Shown: positions 13,244-23,215, numbered from the stretch's first letter. The stretch: DNA of 64,000 nt from Stenotrophomonas geniculata ATCC 19374 = JCM 13324 (GCF_001431625.1 NZ_LLXT01000086.1:85172-149171); one strand, 5' to 3'. A program made the numbers and translations. Notes: generated by a model from the sequence alone, not told the origin.

Positions 13244-13423
13244 AGGGTCTTCCTTGGATGTTGGGCAGATGCCGGAAGGATTGTATGAAACCCGGCGGCA
13301 TCCCGATGGGTTGCAATTGATTTAGCGTGGCAGGCCACAACGAATCTGAGCGGCGCGCCGGCTTCACATGCTGCCGCCGGTCACTTCGCAATAGTGCGGG
13401 GGTCCTCGTTGTTCGAGTGGTTC

Positions 13424-15619
13424 ATGTCCCCTCCTCCTGCGCCCGTACATCACCTGCCCCGGCGACGGCGCATTGCCATCTACATCCTGCTGGGCTTGTA
13501 TGTTGCCTACCTCCTGGCCGGCAACATCTTCCTCAACACGCCACTGTTCGACCAGGTCACCAACCGCAAGCCGCACAAGTTCGTGATGACCACGGGCCCG
13601 GCCATCACCCTGCTGCCCGGCCACGTGATCGCCTGGAACGTGCACATGCGCGGCCACGTCAACCACACCGTCTACGTGCTGCATGCCGACCGGGCAAGCG
13701 CCAGGCTGGCAGTCCTGCCGCTGTTCCAGCGCGAAGTACGGGTTCCGCGCCTGCAGGCAACGGGCGTATCGGCCGAGATCAGCCGCGTTGACGAGGCCAT
13801 TCCGCCGCCCCCGCGCAGCGACCAGGGCTGGACGCTGCGTTTCGATGCCATCCACAGCGACAGCATCCGCAGCGCCCGTTTCGGCAAGCTGCTGATCATC
13901 GGCAAGGGCCAGGGCACGGTCGGCTTCATCAAGCAGCTGCGCGGTGGCCCCTCGGAACTGCTCGATTCAACCGTCACGTTCAAGGGTGCGGACACCAGTT
14001 TCGATGGCGTGCAGGTGCTGGATGACATGAACCTTGCCGCACGCTTCAGCTATCCGCGTCATTACCGGGACCAGGCGCCGGGGCTCGCCAAACTGAAGAT
14101 CCTGCATGCCCAACTGGACGTTGATGCACGCAGCCAGGGACTGCGCATGGATACGGATGTCACAAAGCCGAAGATCTCCAGCGCGCCCGTGCCCGGCCGC
14201 CTGCAGCTGGCGCTGCACCTGATCGACGGCCAACTGCAGCCCGGCGACCACGCGCTGTGGCAGGTGCCGCTCTATCTGGGTGACGGCGCCCCCGATCGCG
14301 GCGTGCTGGCCCTGCAGCTCAACGTGGCCAACGACCTGCGCCTGCAGGCCCGCCTGCCGCCAAAGCCCGGCTCAGGCAGCGAAGTGGACGCGGACCTGCA
14401 CATCACAGGCCGTGATATCCCCTTCCAGGACCTCGCTCAGTTGTTGGAGCGCAGTTCCGGCACGGTGCGCGGCGAATGGACGTTCACCTCACTCAACTGG
14501 ATCCCTGCCCTGTTCGTCCGCAAGCCGTGGCTGCAACTGGACGGCGGCGGCACACTGAAGGCCGACCTGCGGCTGCGCAACGGCGAGCTGAGCGAAGGCA
14601 GCACGGTGGACATTCCCTCTGCCGAAGCAGTTGCCGAGGTTGCCGGCGTCCGGCTTGCCGGTGCCGCCAGCGCGCACGGGGAACTGAAGTCAGGCGCTCC
14701 AAATCTGGCCCTGCTTGCCGTCCGCCTGCCCCGCTTCACCGCGCGTGCCACCGATGCCAAGGACGTTCGGCTGTTCGATGGTCGTGATCTGGCGCTGGAT
14801 CTGACCGGCGCCGGTCGCCTGCAGGAGCTGCGCAAGGGCGTGCGCGCGCACCTGAGCTTCAGCGAAGCCACCATTCCAGATCTGTCGGCCTACAACCGTT
14901 ATCTCGGTTCAAAACAGGTGCGCCTGCTGCGCGGCACCGGCTCACTCAGCGGTGATGCCACCCTCGATACCGATGGCCGCGTTGGCCATGGCACGGCCCG
15001 CCTGCAGGGGCGCAACACCAGCGCCAAGGTCGCCGGCCTGGACATGGGCGGCGACGTCGACGTGAACGCAACCCTGCGCCGGGGCGACTTCAACCAGCGT
15101 CATTTCGACCTGTCCGGCACCACGGTCGAGCTACGCAACGTGCAGGTGGCGGGTACGGAGCGCGCAACCGCCTGGAAAGGCCGCGCGGCCTTCAAACGTG
15201 GCCGTATCGATGCGCAGTCGCCATTCCAAGTGGATGCCACCACGGATCTGGATCTCAGCGATGCCCGTCCGTTGCTCGCGCTGTTCGCAGAGCGCACCGA
15301 CTACCCACGCTGGACGCTGTCCCTCCTCGATTCCGGCCAGGTGCAGGCACAGGCGACGCTGCGCTGGCGCCCTGGCCATCTGGTCATCGATGGACTGCAG
15401 GCCGAGAATGATCGCCTGTCGGTACGCGCGCGGCTGGATCTTCTGGAACAGCGCAAACGCGGCGATCTCTACCTGCGCTGGGGACTGCTGGGTGCGGGCA
15501 TCGAGCTGGACGGTGACCGGCGCCAATGGCATCTGTCCAAGGCACGTGAGTGGTTTGATCAACAGCCTTCCCTGCTGCCGGCAAGCCAGGGCACGAGCGC
15601 CGCCGGCTCTTCAGACTGA
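13424..15619 (+). CDS. Large membrane-anchored AsmA-like protein
   Basis: About 731 residues. The ATG at 13424 is preferred; a GTG at 13394 would add ten residues. After a short basic N-terminus comes one transmembrane helix (IAIYILLGLYVAYLLAGNIF), then a very long beta-rich region of repetitive strands (LRLRNGELSEG..., ADLHITGRDI, GTARLQGRNTSAKVAGL). This is the pattern of AsmA/YdbH-like periplasmic proteins now thought to bridge inner and outer membranes for lipid traffic. There is no catalytic motif. Assignment rests on architecture only; the gene is monocistronic, with tspO starting 75 bp on. Confidence 0.55.
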   Translation: MSPPPAPVHHLPRRRRIAIYILLGLYVAYLLAGNIFLNTPLFDQVTNRKPHKFVMTTGPAITLLPGHVIAWNVHMRGHVNHTVYVLHADRASARLAVLPLFQREVRVPRLQATGVSAEISRVDEAIPPPPRSDQGWTLRFDAIHSDSIRSARFGKLLIIGKGQGTVGFIKQLRGGPSELLDSTVTFKGADTSFDGVQVLDDMNLAARFSYPRHYRDQAPGLAKLKILHAQLDVDARSQGLRMDTDVTKPKISSAPVPGRLQLALHLIDGQLQPGDHALWQVPLYLGDGAPDRGVLALQLNVANDLRLQARLPPKPGSGSEVDADLHITGRDIPFQDLAQLLERSSGTVRGEWTFTSLNWIPALFVRKPWLQLDGGGTLKADLRLRNGELSEGSTVDIPSAEAVAEVAGVRLAGAASAHGELKSGAPNLALLAVRLPRFTARATDAKDVRLFDGRDLALDLTGAGRLQELRKGVRAHLSFSEATIPDLSAYNRYLGSKQVRLLRGTGSLSGDATLDTDGRVGHGTARLQGRNTSAKVAGLDMGGDVDVNATLRRGDFNQRHFDLSGTTVELRNVQVAGTERATAWKGRAAFKRGRIDAQSPFQVDATTDLDLSDARPLLALFAERTDYPRWTLSLLDSGQVQAQATLRWRPGHLVIDGLQAENDRLSVRARLDLLEQRKRGDLYLRWGLLGAGIELDGDRRQWHLSKAREWFDQQPSLLPASQGTSAAGSSD

Positions 15620-15693
15620 GAAGGCCCGCAGCCTGCATCCATTCGCGGCCTCTGTGCGTATACGGGAGCATGCGCATCAGGGAGCTGTACGGT

Positions 15694-16179
15694 ATGAAGC
15701 GGAGTTCACAGATTTCCGGTCTTCTGGGATGGGTGACGATCACCTTCGCGGCGGCCGCCCTGGGTGCGTGGGCATCCACATCGGCGGCCACCTTCTACGC
15801 CACCCTTGCCCTCCCCGGGTGGGCACCACCGGCCAGCGTCTTTGGCCCGGTGTGGACGCTGCTTTACGCCATGATGGCGATTGCCGCGTGGCTGGCCTGG
15901 CGCGAACGTGGCTGGCGTGGGGCACGACCCGCGCTGGTGCTCTATCTGGTGCAGCTGGCCGTCAACGCACTGTGGAGCTGGCTCTTCTTCGGCTGGAGGC
16001 TGGGCGCGCTTGCCTTCGCCGACATTCTTCTATTGATTGTGCTGGTGTGCGCGACGATCGTCACGTTCGCGCGCACCCGCCCGATTGCGGGGGTGCTGCT
16101 GCTTCCTTACCTGGCCTGGATTTCGTTCGCCTCGGCGCTCAACTTTGCGGTATGGCGAGCCAATCCCGGACTGCTGTGA
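15694..16179 (+). CDS. tspO: TspO/MBR family tryptophan-rich sensory protein
   Basis: 161 residues. The start at 15694 has GGGAG about ten bases upstream; an ATG at 15670 has its GGGAG too close. Five membrane helices are present with the family signatures LPGWAPPASVFGPVWTLLY and YLVQLAVNALWSWLFFGW, and a C-terminal FASALNFAVWRANP. TspO proteins bind porphyrins and related tetrapyrroles and are linked to stress and light-dependent regulation. Its position 560 bp from a biliverdin-binding phytochrome gene is suggestive. Confidence 0.9.
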   Translation: MKRSSQISGLLGWVTITFAAAALGAWASTSAATFYATLALPGWAPPASVFGPVWTLLYAMMAIAAWLAWRERGWRGARPALVLYLVQLAVNALWSWLFFGWRLGALAFADILLLIVLVCATIVTFARTRPIAGVLLLPYLAWISFASALNFAVWRANPGLL

Positions 16180-16195
16180 CAAGGTCGCCTGCCGC

Positions 16196-16489
16196 TCACG
16201 CCTGGGCAATGGCCTGCGGGCGCCAGGTCCGCAGCAGGGCCGGCTTGAATGCCTGCTGGCCGCAGCCGGTGGGGCACCGCACCACCCGTGCCGCAGTATG
16301 GCTGACCAGGCCCCGCCCTTCTTCCGCCTTGAAGATCGTCTCGCAGGACAGGCAACGGGCAACCAGCGAATACAGGTGCAGCAGCCGGCCACTGGCCGGG
16401 TCCTGCAGCGCATCCACATCCAGCAGTTCAAACTGGCAGCTGTCAGCCAGCATGCGGTACGGGGACAGGGGCGCGGGCTGCAGGTTCAC
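16196..16489 (-). CDS. Hypothetical protein with two Cys pairs
   Basis: 97 residues. CLSCETIFKAEEG and VRCPTGCGQQAF form a likely zinc ribbon. The rest is helical without a recognised domain. It is encoded opposite to tspO and the phytochrome; its 3' end lies 16 bp from the tspO end. No function assigned. Confidence 0.55.
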   Translation of the reverse strand: MNLQPAPLSPYRMLADSCQFELLDVDALQDPASGRLLHLYSLVARCLSCETIFKAEEGRGLVSHTAARVVRCPTGCGQQAFKPALLRTWRPQAIAQA

Positions 16490-16740
16490 GGGGCGGTCGC
16501 TCAGGGAAGTGGATCCACTCTAGGCAATGACCTGTCGAGCTGATGTGCAGCGGAGATGTATTCTTCGCGAAAACTGCAAGTGCTCGACCTCGTCCCCACA
16601 TGAAGAATTCAGCTTGGACAGAAGCACGCTTCACACGCATACACTGGTAGGCGAATGCATGATTTTGCTTCACCATTGAGGGGTACCGGATGTACCACTG
16701 GGCCTTTCCAGCCATCCACGAATGATGAGTCCCGCCCTTG

Positions 16741-18978
16741 ATGCCTTCTGCTGAGTCCGCGCACGACACTGCCTTGTCCAGTTGCGCGCGCGAACCGATC
16801 CACACCCCCGGCGCGATCCAGCCCTATGGTGTGCTCCTGGTCGTTGAACCGCAGTCCCTGCAGGTGCGCGAGCGCGCCATCAGCCATCCCGGCCTGCTGC
16901 AGCAGTTCGGCGAACCGTTGACGCAGCATGTCAGCGAGGTGTTTGGCGGCGTGCTGGCGCCGTTCCAGGGCCTGTTCCAGCAGGCCGTGATCGGCAGCAG
17001 TGCCCATGTCGGCGCCGTGCATCTGGATGGCCACGGCCGGCATCAGTTGCTGGTGCACCGTTCCGCCAACGATCTGCTGGTCGAACTGGAAGCACCGGTT
17101 CCCGGCCAACCGGGCTCGCTGGAAGAACTGTATCCGGCCATCCGCGAGCTGATGACCGGCATTGAATCGGCGGCGACCGTGGAAGACCTGTGCAGGCTTG
17201 CGGCCGCGCACATGCGGCGGCTCACCGGCTTTGACCGCACCCTGGTCTATCAGTTCGACGCCGGCTGGAACGGCATCGTGGTGGCTGAGGATGGCAACGG
17301 CCTGTTGCCGTCCTACCTGGACCTGCGCTTCCCTGAGTCGGACATTCCCGCGCAGGCCCGCGAACTGTATCGGCGCAACCGGGTCCGCCTGATTGCGGAC
17401 AACAACTACACCCCTGCCCCGCTGATGCGGGCCGAGGACCATCGCGACGCGCCGCCCACCGACCTGAGCCTGGCCGTGCTGCGCAGCGTCTCGCCGGTAC
17501 ACCTGCACTACATGCGCAACATGGGAACCGGTGCGTCGATGTCGGTATCGTTGGTGCATGAAGGCCGGCTGTGGGGCCTGGTGTCCTGTCACACCGTGCA
17601 GCCACGCCGCCTGCCGTACCACGTGCGTACTGCCTGCGAGTTCATGGGCCAGATCCTGTCGCTGCAGATTGCGTTGAAGGAGCGTGCGCGTGCGATCGAA
17701 GAGCGCGTGGCCCGTCGTTCTGTGCTGGTCAAGCTGCTGGCACGCATGGCCGGTGATGAGGACTTCATGGCCGCACTGCGCGACGACGAGGCCAGCCTGC
17801 TGTCGCTGACTGGCGCGGCCGGCGCGGTGATCGTGCACAAGGGCGATTGCCTGCGTGTCGGCCAGTGCCCTTCTGCCAGCGACGTGCTGGCCCTGGCGAA
17901 TTGGCTGGCCACGCAGCAGGCCGGCCAGGAAACCTACTGCACCGATCACCTGGCAGCCGACTGGTCACCTGCCGCGCACCTGGCCGACGTAGCCAGCGGC
18001 GTGCTGGCGGTGTCCATTTCGCAGTTGCATGACAGTTACCTGATGTGGTTCCGGCCGGAAGTGGTGCGCACCGTGCGCTGGGGTGGCGATCCCCGCAAGG
18101 AAGCAGCACCGGGCGTGGCGCTGTCTCCGCGCAACTCGTTCGAGGCCTGGAAGGAGACCGTGCAGCAGCGCAGCCTGCCGTGGAGCGATGCTGACTGCGA
18201 CGCGGCACACGAGATGCGCACGGCCATCGTCGATATCGTGTTGCGCAAGGCCGAGGAAATGGCCGAACTGAACGAGCAGCTGCTCCGCAGCAACAAGGAA
18301 CTGGAAGCCTTCTCCTACTCGGTCAGCCACGACCTGCGCGCTCCGTTCCGTCACATTGTCGGCTATTCCGAACTGCTGGGCAGCTCGGCGGGCGAGCGCC
18401 TGAACGATACCGAGCGCCGCTTCCTGGACACGATCGTGGAATCGGCCAAGTCCGCCGGAACACTGGTGGATGACCTGCTCAGCTTCTCGCAGATGGGGCG
18501 CTCCACCCTGGGGCGTGTGCGGATGGACATGACCGCGCTGGCGGAGGATGTGCGCCGGAGCCTGGCCCTGGACTACGCCGGCCGCGACGTACAGTGGACG
18601 CTCGCACCGCTGCCGGAGGTCGAAGCCGATCCGACGATGCTGCGCCTGGTCTGGCAGAACCTGCTGGCCAACGCGATCAAGTTCACCCGCGAGCGCGACC
18701 AGGCTGTTATCGAGGTCGGTCACGAACGCAGCGACGACGAAGACCACTTCTTCGTGCGCGACAACGGCTGCGGCTTCGACATGCGCTACGTGGACAAGCT
18801 GTTCGGCGTGTTCCAACGCCTGCATCACGTCGAAGAGTTCGAAGGCACGGGCATCGGCCTGGCCAATGTACGCCGCATCATCAGCCGCCATGGCGGCCGT
18901 ACCTGGGCCGAGGGCGAGCCCGGCAAGGGCGCCACCATTCACTTCACCCTACCCCGTTCCACAGGAGATCACCCATGA
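16741..18978 (+). CDS. bphP: Bacteriophytochrome histidine kinase
   Basis: 745 residues from the ATG at 16741. The PAS region begins with Cys15 (SSCAREPIHTPGAIQPYG), the N-terminal cysteine that binds biliverdin in bacteriophytochromes; the usual His of the IQPHG segment is Tyr here. The GAF domain has FPESDIPAQARELYRRN (normally PASDIP) and SPVHLHYMRNMGTGASMSVS. A PHY domain follows, then a HisKA H-box SVSHDLRAPFRHI, and an ATPase domain with NLLANAIKFT, DNGCGFDM and GTGIGLANV. It should photoconvert under red/far-red light and phosphorylate the response regulator encoded next, with which it overlaps by 4 bp. No heme oxygenase gene is adjacent. Confidence 0.93.
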   Translation: MPSAESAHDTALSSCAREPIHTPGAIQPYGVLLVVEPQSLQVRERAISHPGLLQQFGEPLTQHVSEVFGGVLAPFQGLFQQAVIGSSAHVGAVHLDGHGRHQLLVHRSANDLLVELEAPVPGQPGSLEELYPAIRELMTGIESAATVEDLCRLAAAHMRRLTGFDRTLVYQFDAGWNGIVVAEDGNGLLPSYLDLRFPESDIPAQARELYRRNRVRLIADNNYTPAPLMRAEDHRDAPPTDLSLAVLRSVSPVHLHYMRNMGTGASMSVSLVHEGRLWGLVSCHTVQPRRLPYHVRTACEFMGQILSLQIALKERARAIEERVARRSVLVKLLARMAGDEDFMAALRDDEASLLSLTGAAGAVIVHKGDCLRVGQCPSASDVLALANWLATQQAGQETYCTDHLAADWSPAAHLADVASGVLAVSISQLHDSYLMWFRPEVVRTVRWGGDPRKEAAPGVALSPRNSFEAWKETVQQRSLPWSDADCDAAHEMRTAIVDIVLRKAEEMAELNEQLLRSNKELEAFSYSVSHDLRAPFRHIVGYSELLGSSAGERLNDTERRFLDTIVESAKSAGTLVDDLLSFSQMGRSTLGRVRMDMTALAEDVRRSLALDYAGRDVQWTLAPLPEVEADPTMLRLVWQNLLANAIKFTRERDQAVIEVGHERSDDEDHFFVRDNGCGFDMRYVDKLFGVFQRLHHVEEFEGTGIGLANVRRIISRHGGRTWAEGEPGKGATIHFTLPRSTGDHP

Positions 18979-19442
18979 GGGACCTGCGGCCGATCCTCCT
19001 GGTTGAGGACAGCCCCAAGGATGCAGAGCTGACTCTGGCCGCATTGTCGCGCTGCCAGTTGCTGAACGATGTCATCCATGTACGCGACGGCGCCGAAGCG
19101 CTGGACTACCTGCGCTGCGAAGGCAAGTTTGCCGGTGCCATGCACGGCGGCCCGGTGGTGGTGCTGCTGGACCTGAAGCTGCCCAAGGTCAATGGCTTGG
19201 AGGTACTGGAGCAGGTCCGTGGCGACCCGTACCTGAGCAGCACCCCGGTGGTGATGCTGACCTCTTCGCGCGAGGAGCAGGATCTGGTGCGCAGTTACGA
19301 ACTGGGCGTCAACGCATTCGTGGTCAAGCCGGTCGACTTCAAGGAGTTCTTCGACGCCATCCAGGGGCTGGGCATGTTCTGGGGCATCACCAACCAGCCG
19401 CCGCCGCATCGGCCCAACGGCTCGGGGCAGCACAATGCGTGA
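18975..19442 (+). CDS. CheY-like single-domain response regulator (phytochrome partner)
   Basis: 155 residues, consisting of one receiver domain. ILLVEDSPKDAEL gives the acidic pocket, VVVLLDLKLPKVNGLE the phospho-accepting Asp, VVMLTSSREEQD the Thr/Ser switch, and AFVVKPVDF the conserved Lys. It resembles Rcp1-type regulators found with phytochromes. The AGGAGA site and ATGA overlap with bphP show translational coupling. Lacking an output domain, it probably relays phosphate or signals by protein contact. It overlaps the following hybrid kinase gene by 8 bp. Confidence 0.9.
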   Translation: MRDLRPILLVEDSPKDAELTLAALSRCQLLNDVIHVRDGAEALDYLRCEGKFAGAMHGGPVVVLLDLKLPKVNGLEVLEQVRGDPYLSSTPVVMLTSSREEQDLVRSYELGVNAFVVKPVDFKEFFDAIQGLGMFWGITNQPPPHRPNGSGQHNA

Positions 19443-21834
19443 TGGATCGCGCCGCAGCGAGCGCCTGCGCATCCTCATGCTGGAGGACAGCGCGCTTGAT
19501 GCGGAGCTGATCAGCGCACAGTTGCAGCGCGCCGGCCTCGACTTCGAGGCCGAGCGCCTGTGGACCCGGAATGCGTTCATCGAGGCCATCGACAACCGTG
19601 CGTTTGACGTGATCCTCGCCGATCATGTCCTGCCAGGCTTCGATGGTGACGCAGCACTTGCCCTGGCACGCGAACGCGTGCCGCAGACGCCTTTCATCTT
19701 TGTTTCCGGCACGCTGACCGAGGAACTGGCGGTACAGGCACTCACGCGCGGTGCGCGCGACTACGTGGTGAAGCAACGCCTGCAACGCTTGCCCGATGCG
19801 ATCCGCCGCGCCCGCCAGGAGGCGCACGAGCGTACTCAGCTGGCCAATGCGCAGGCCGCGCTGAACGAAAGCCAGGCCCAGCTGCAGCAGGTAACCGATG
19901 CCGTCCCGGCGCTGATCGCCCAGTTGGACAAGGACCATCGCTACCGGTTTGCCAACAAGGCGTTCCTGGACTGGCACGGATTCAGCCTTGCAGAACTGTT
20001 GGGTCGCGCGGCACGGGATGTCAGCGGGACTTCTGCCTTCGAGCACGCCCTGCCCAGCCTGGAGCGGGTATTGCGGGGCGAACGCACCAGCTTCCAGGTC
20101 GAACTGATCCACCGCAGCGGCGAATCACGGTTCGTGCAGATGGACTGCGTGCCTGAGCAAGCCGCCGATGGCAGCGTGGTCGGCTACATCTGCATGGGCA
20201 GCGATGTTTCACTGTTGAAGAAGGCCGAACTGGCGCTGCGCGAGGACAACCAGGTACTCGAACGACAGGTGCAGGCGCGCACCACCGAACTGAGGGCCAG
20301 CAAGCGGCGCCTGCAGGCGATCTTCGAATCCAGCTTCCAGCATCAGGTGCTGCTGGATCTGTCCGGACGCGTGGTTGATGCCAATGACGCGTCACTGGCC
20401 GCGGTGCTGGCAGACAAGGGGGACGTCATTGGCCAGCGCTTTGGCGAATCGATCTGGTTCGGCACAACCGATGGCATCGGCGCGCTGATCGACCGGGCCG
20501 TCGCCGCAGCCGTACAGGGCCGGAGTTCGTTGCATGCACTGGAGCTGGAGCTCCCGACCGGCCGGCGCAGCTTCGATTTCTCGTTCCGTCCGCTGCTGGA
20601 TACCGAAGGCGTGGTCACAGCCGTGGTTTCCGAGGCGGTGGAAACCACCGCGCGGCTGCAGGCTGAACATGCGCTGCGCCAGTCACAGAAGATCGAGGCG
20701 GTCGGCCAGCTCACCGGCGGCATCGCGCATGATTTCAACAACATCCTCACGGTCATTTCCGGCAATGTTGAGCACGCCATGCTGCTCAACGAGCGTGCAG
20801 GCGAACCCGGTGCGATGGTCAGCCGTGCGCTGGACAATGCGCTGAAGGGCGTGGGCCGTGCCGCCAGCCTGACCCAGCGCCTGCTGGCCTTTGCCCGACG
20901 CCAGCCGCTGCACAGCCAGGCCGCCAACCTCAACGAGCGCCTGCTGGACATGCACGACATGCTGCAGCGTGCGCTGGGCGAGCTGGTGCAGCTGGAGATC
21001 CGCAGCGCCCAGGACATCTGGTGCGTGGAGATCGACGTGAGCCAGCTGGAGGCCTCCGTACTGAACCTGGCGGTCAATGCCCGCGATGCGATGCCACATG
21101 GCGGCCGGCTGGTGATCGAGGTCGACAACAGCCACCTCGACCACGATTACGCCGCCCTGTTCCCGGATGCAACGCCGGGCGAGTACGTGATGCTGCGGGT
21201 GCGCGACAACGGCCACGGCATGGACGCGGCTACCCTGGCGCGCGTGTTCGAACCGTTCTTCACTACCAAGCAGGTCGGCCGCGGCACCGGGCTTGGTCTG
21301 TCGATGGTGCATGGCTTCGTCAAGCAGTCCGGCGGCCACGTGCTGATCGATTCGGTGGAAGGCGGCGGCACCAGTATCACCATGATGTTCCCGCGCTCAC
21401 CGCTGGCCCTGCCCTGCGAAGCACGTGCGCCGCAGGTTGGCCTGGCCGGTTACGCGCCGCGCGAGGAAACCGTCCTGGTGGCCGAGGACAACGACGATGT
21501 GCGCGCGCACACGGTCGATTCACTGCGCCTGCTGGGCTACCGCGTACTGGAAGCGCATGACGGACCATCCGCACTGAGGTTGCTGGAGCGGCCGGACACC
21601 AGGGTCGACCTGCTGTTCTCCGACGTGGTGATGCCCGGCATGTCGGGCTGGGAGCTGGTCCGCGAGGTCCGCGAGCGCTGGCCAGAAGTTGCCGTGCTTT
21701 TCACATCGGGCTATCCACGCGACCACGAAGCGGTGGGCAGTCAGGGGCGTTTCCCAGCGCTGCTGCCGAAACCGTTTACCCGCAGTGACCTTGCGCAGGC
21801 GGTACGCACCGCGCTGGACGCTGCCGCGCACTGA
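19435..21834 (+). CDS. Hybrid sensor histidine kinase (REC-PAS-PAS-HisKA-HATPase-REC)
   Basis: 799 residues, soluble. Domains in order: an N-terminal receiver (LRILMLEDSALDAEL; FDVILADHVLPGFDG), two PAS-like domains (around VTDAVPALIAQLDKDHRYRF and IFESSFQHQVLLDLSGRVVD) with a coiled-coil between them, an H-box of the IAHDFNNILTVI type, an ATPase domain (AVNARDAMPHGG, DNGHGMD, GTGLGLSMVHGF) and a C-terminal receiver (VLVAEDNDDVRAHTV; LLFSDVVMPGMSGWE). It forms a three-gene unit with bphP and the small regulator. The N-terminal receiver may accept phosphate from the phytochrome, making a multistep relay. Confidence 0.9.
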   Translation: MRDGSRRSERLRILMLEDSALDAELISAQLQRAGLDFEAERLWTRNAFIEAIDNRAFDVILADHVLPGFDGDAALALARERVPQTPFIFVSGTLTEELAVQALTRGARDYVVKQRLQRLPDAIRRARQEAHERTQLANAQAALNESQAQLQQVTDAVPALIAQLDKDHRYRFANKAFLDWHGFSLAELLGRAARDVSGTSAFEHALPSLERVLRGERTSFQVELIHRSGESRFVQMDCVPEQAADGSVVGYICMGSDVSLLKKAELALREDNQVLERQVQARTTELRASKRRLQAIFESSFQHQVLLDLSGRVVDANDASLAAVLADKGDVIGQRFGESIWFGTTDGIGALIDRAVAAAVQGRSSLHALELELPTGRRSFDFSFRPLLDTEGVVTAVVSEAVETTARLQAEHALRQSQKIEAVGQLTGGIAHDFNNILTVISGNVEHAMLLNERAGEPGAMVSRALDNALKGVGRAASLTQRLLAFARRQPLHSQAANLNERLLDMHDMLQRALGELVQLEIRSAQDIWCVEIDVSQLEASVLNLAVNARDAMPHGGRLVIEVDNSHLDHDYAALFPDATPGEYVMLRVRDNGHGMDAATLARVFEPFFTTKQVGRGTGLGLSMVHGFVKQSGGHVLIDSVEGGGTSITMMFPRSPLALPCEARAPQVGLAGYAPREETVLVAEDNDDVRAHTVDSLRLLGYRVLEAHDGPSALRLLERPDTRVDLLFSDVVMPGMSGWELVREVRERWPEVAVLFTSGYPRDHEAVGSQGRFPALLPKPFTRSDLAQAVRTALDAAAH

Positions 21835-21836
21835 GC

Positions 21837-22529
21837 TCACGCGGCCGGATCACGCATGCCTGCCGCGATCCGGTTGATGTCCGCGCACTCCACCGTCGCA
21901 GGCGGATGCTCTCTTCCGGCCAGTGCGATCATCGCCTGGCCCACCGCCAGATTGCTGGTGACCAGTGAAGGGACGAGTGCGCCAGCCAGTTTCATCAACG
22001 GCGCGCCACCCCAGTACAAGGGCTTGAGCACCGCGTGGCGCGTGCCGGTTCCCGATACCGGCCGCACGCCGCCCGGGCGCAGCATCACGGTACGCACCGG
22101 CAGGGCCTGCAGTGCGACCTCGGTCTCGCCCTTGATCCTCAACGGCATCAGCCGACTCCGAGGGTCCGCACCGGCACCGGATACATACAAAAAAAACCCT
22201 TCGGGATTCGCAGCCGCCCAGGCACGGGCCACCGCCAATGTCGTGTCCAAGGTCACGCGCCGGTATTCGGCCTCAGTGGTGCCGACCGGTGGTGCGCCGG
22301 CGCAATAGAAGCAGGCATCGAACCCGGCCAGTTCTTCCAACCGCCCCTGGATACGCAGGAAGTCCGGAACGATCAGTTCGCTGCCAGCACCGCTCAGACT
22401 TCCCGGGTGGCGGACCAGCGCTGTCAGGCGGGACACATGTGGTGAGCGTTGGCAAGCCAACGCCACACCCTGCCCGACCAGGCCTGCGGCACCGGTCAAC
22501 AGAATCCGTAATGCGCCCGTCCCGGCCAT
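21837..22529 (-). CDS. NAD(P)-binding Rossmann/epimerase-like protein
   Basis: 230 residues. The N-terminus RILLTGAAGLVGQGVALAC carries the GxxGxxG dinucleotide loop, and FDACFYCAGAPPVG and FFLYVSGAGAD fit short-chain/atypical epimerase strands. It resembles small NAD(P)H-binding proteins of the HSCARG/NmrA-like or epimerase groups. A 9-residue YxxxK-type active site is not obvious, so catalysis is uncertain. It lies immediately downstream of chrR, 11 bp away, and may be in the same operon. Confidence 0.75.
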   Translation of the reverse strand: MAGTGALRILLTGAAGLVGQGVALACQRSPHVSRLTALVRHPGSLSGAGSELIVPDFLRIQGRLEELAGFDACFYCAGAPPVGTTEAEYRRVTLDTTLAVARAWAAANPEGFFLYVSGAGADPRSRLMPLRIKGETEVALQALPVRTVMLRPGGVRPVSGTGTRHAVLKPLYWGGAPLMKLAGALVPSLVTSNLAVGQAMIALAGREHPPATVECADINRIAAGMRDPAA

Positions 22530-22540
22530 CGTCGCCCCCG

Positions 22541-23215
22541 CTAGAGTTTCACGAAACGCTGGATCTTCCGCGCCAGCCAGCCACTGAACACCAACGGCGC
22601 ATCCAACGCGGACACGCAGATGCAGGGAACCCCGGGCGCAGTCACCGGCTGATGCTCCACGTCTTCATCCAGATCCGCCACGTCGCCGGGCGCGAACAGC
22701 CCCAGCGCATCGTTGTACGAGCCCCGCAGGATCTGGGTCAGCTCGCTGCGGCCGTGGCTGTGCATCGGCAGGCACTTGCCAGGGGCGATCTTCAGCATGA
22801 TCAGCGAAGGCATCTGCTCTGCACGGATGCAGTGCACACCCGGCGCCATCCAGCGCCAGCGCAGGCCACTGAGCGACGCACCGAAATACGGGTGAAGCGA
22901 AGCAGGAAGATGGTCCGGATCGGCCTCGGGTCGCTCCTTCGGCACGGGGCGTGCGACCCCAGCCATGGCCATCGGCGCTTCCGCGGCCAGTTGCATCAGC
23001 ATCGCCTCACGCAGCTGTTCGCGTCGCGTGTCGGCTGCGGGTGGCTGGGTCTGCTCCAGCAGCACCGAGCCGATCGCCTCTGCGTCGCGCAGGCGGTGAC
23101 GGCAATGCGGGCACTGCTCCAGATGAGCACCGGCCACGATGCTCAATGGCGCCGGCAGCGCGCCGGCGGCATAGCTCATCAGGGTGGATTCATGCAAGTG
23201 GTGATGCGGGTTCAC
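22541..23215 (-). CDS. chrR: ChrR-type zinc anti-sigma factor with C-terminal cupin
   Basis: 224 residues. The N-terminal anti-sigma domain starts MNPHHHLHESTLMSYAAG and includes HLEQCPHCRHR, the HxxxCxxC zinc motif that holds the sigma factor. The C-terminal domain is a cupin (MLKIAPGKCLPMHSHGRSEL, TQILRGSYND, FAPGDVADL) like that of ChrR in Rhodobacter, which senses singlet oxygen and organic peroxides. It overlaps the end of the sigma gene by 4 bp, the usual sigma/anti-sigma coupling. It should release the ECF sigma under photo-oxidative stress. Confidence 0.9.
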   Translation of the reverse strand: MNPHHHLHESTLMSYAAGALPAPLSIVAGAHLEQCPHCRHRLRDAEAIGSVLLEQTQPPAADTRREQLREAMLMQLAAEAPMAMAGVARPVPKERPEADPDHLPASLHPYFGASLSGLRWRWMAPGVHCIRAEQMPSLIMLKIAPGKCLPMHSHGRSELTQILRGSYNDALGLFAPGDVADLDEDVEHQPVTAPGVPCICVSALDAPLVFSGWLARKIQRFVKL

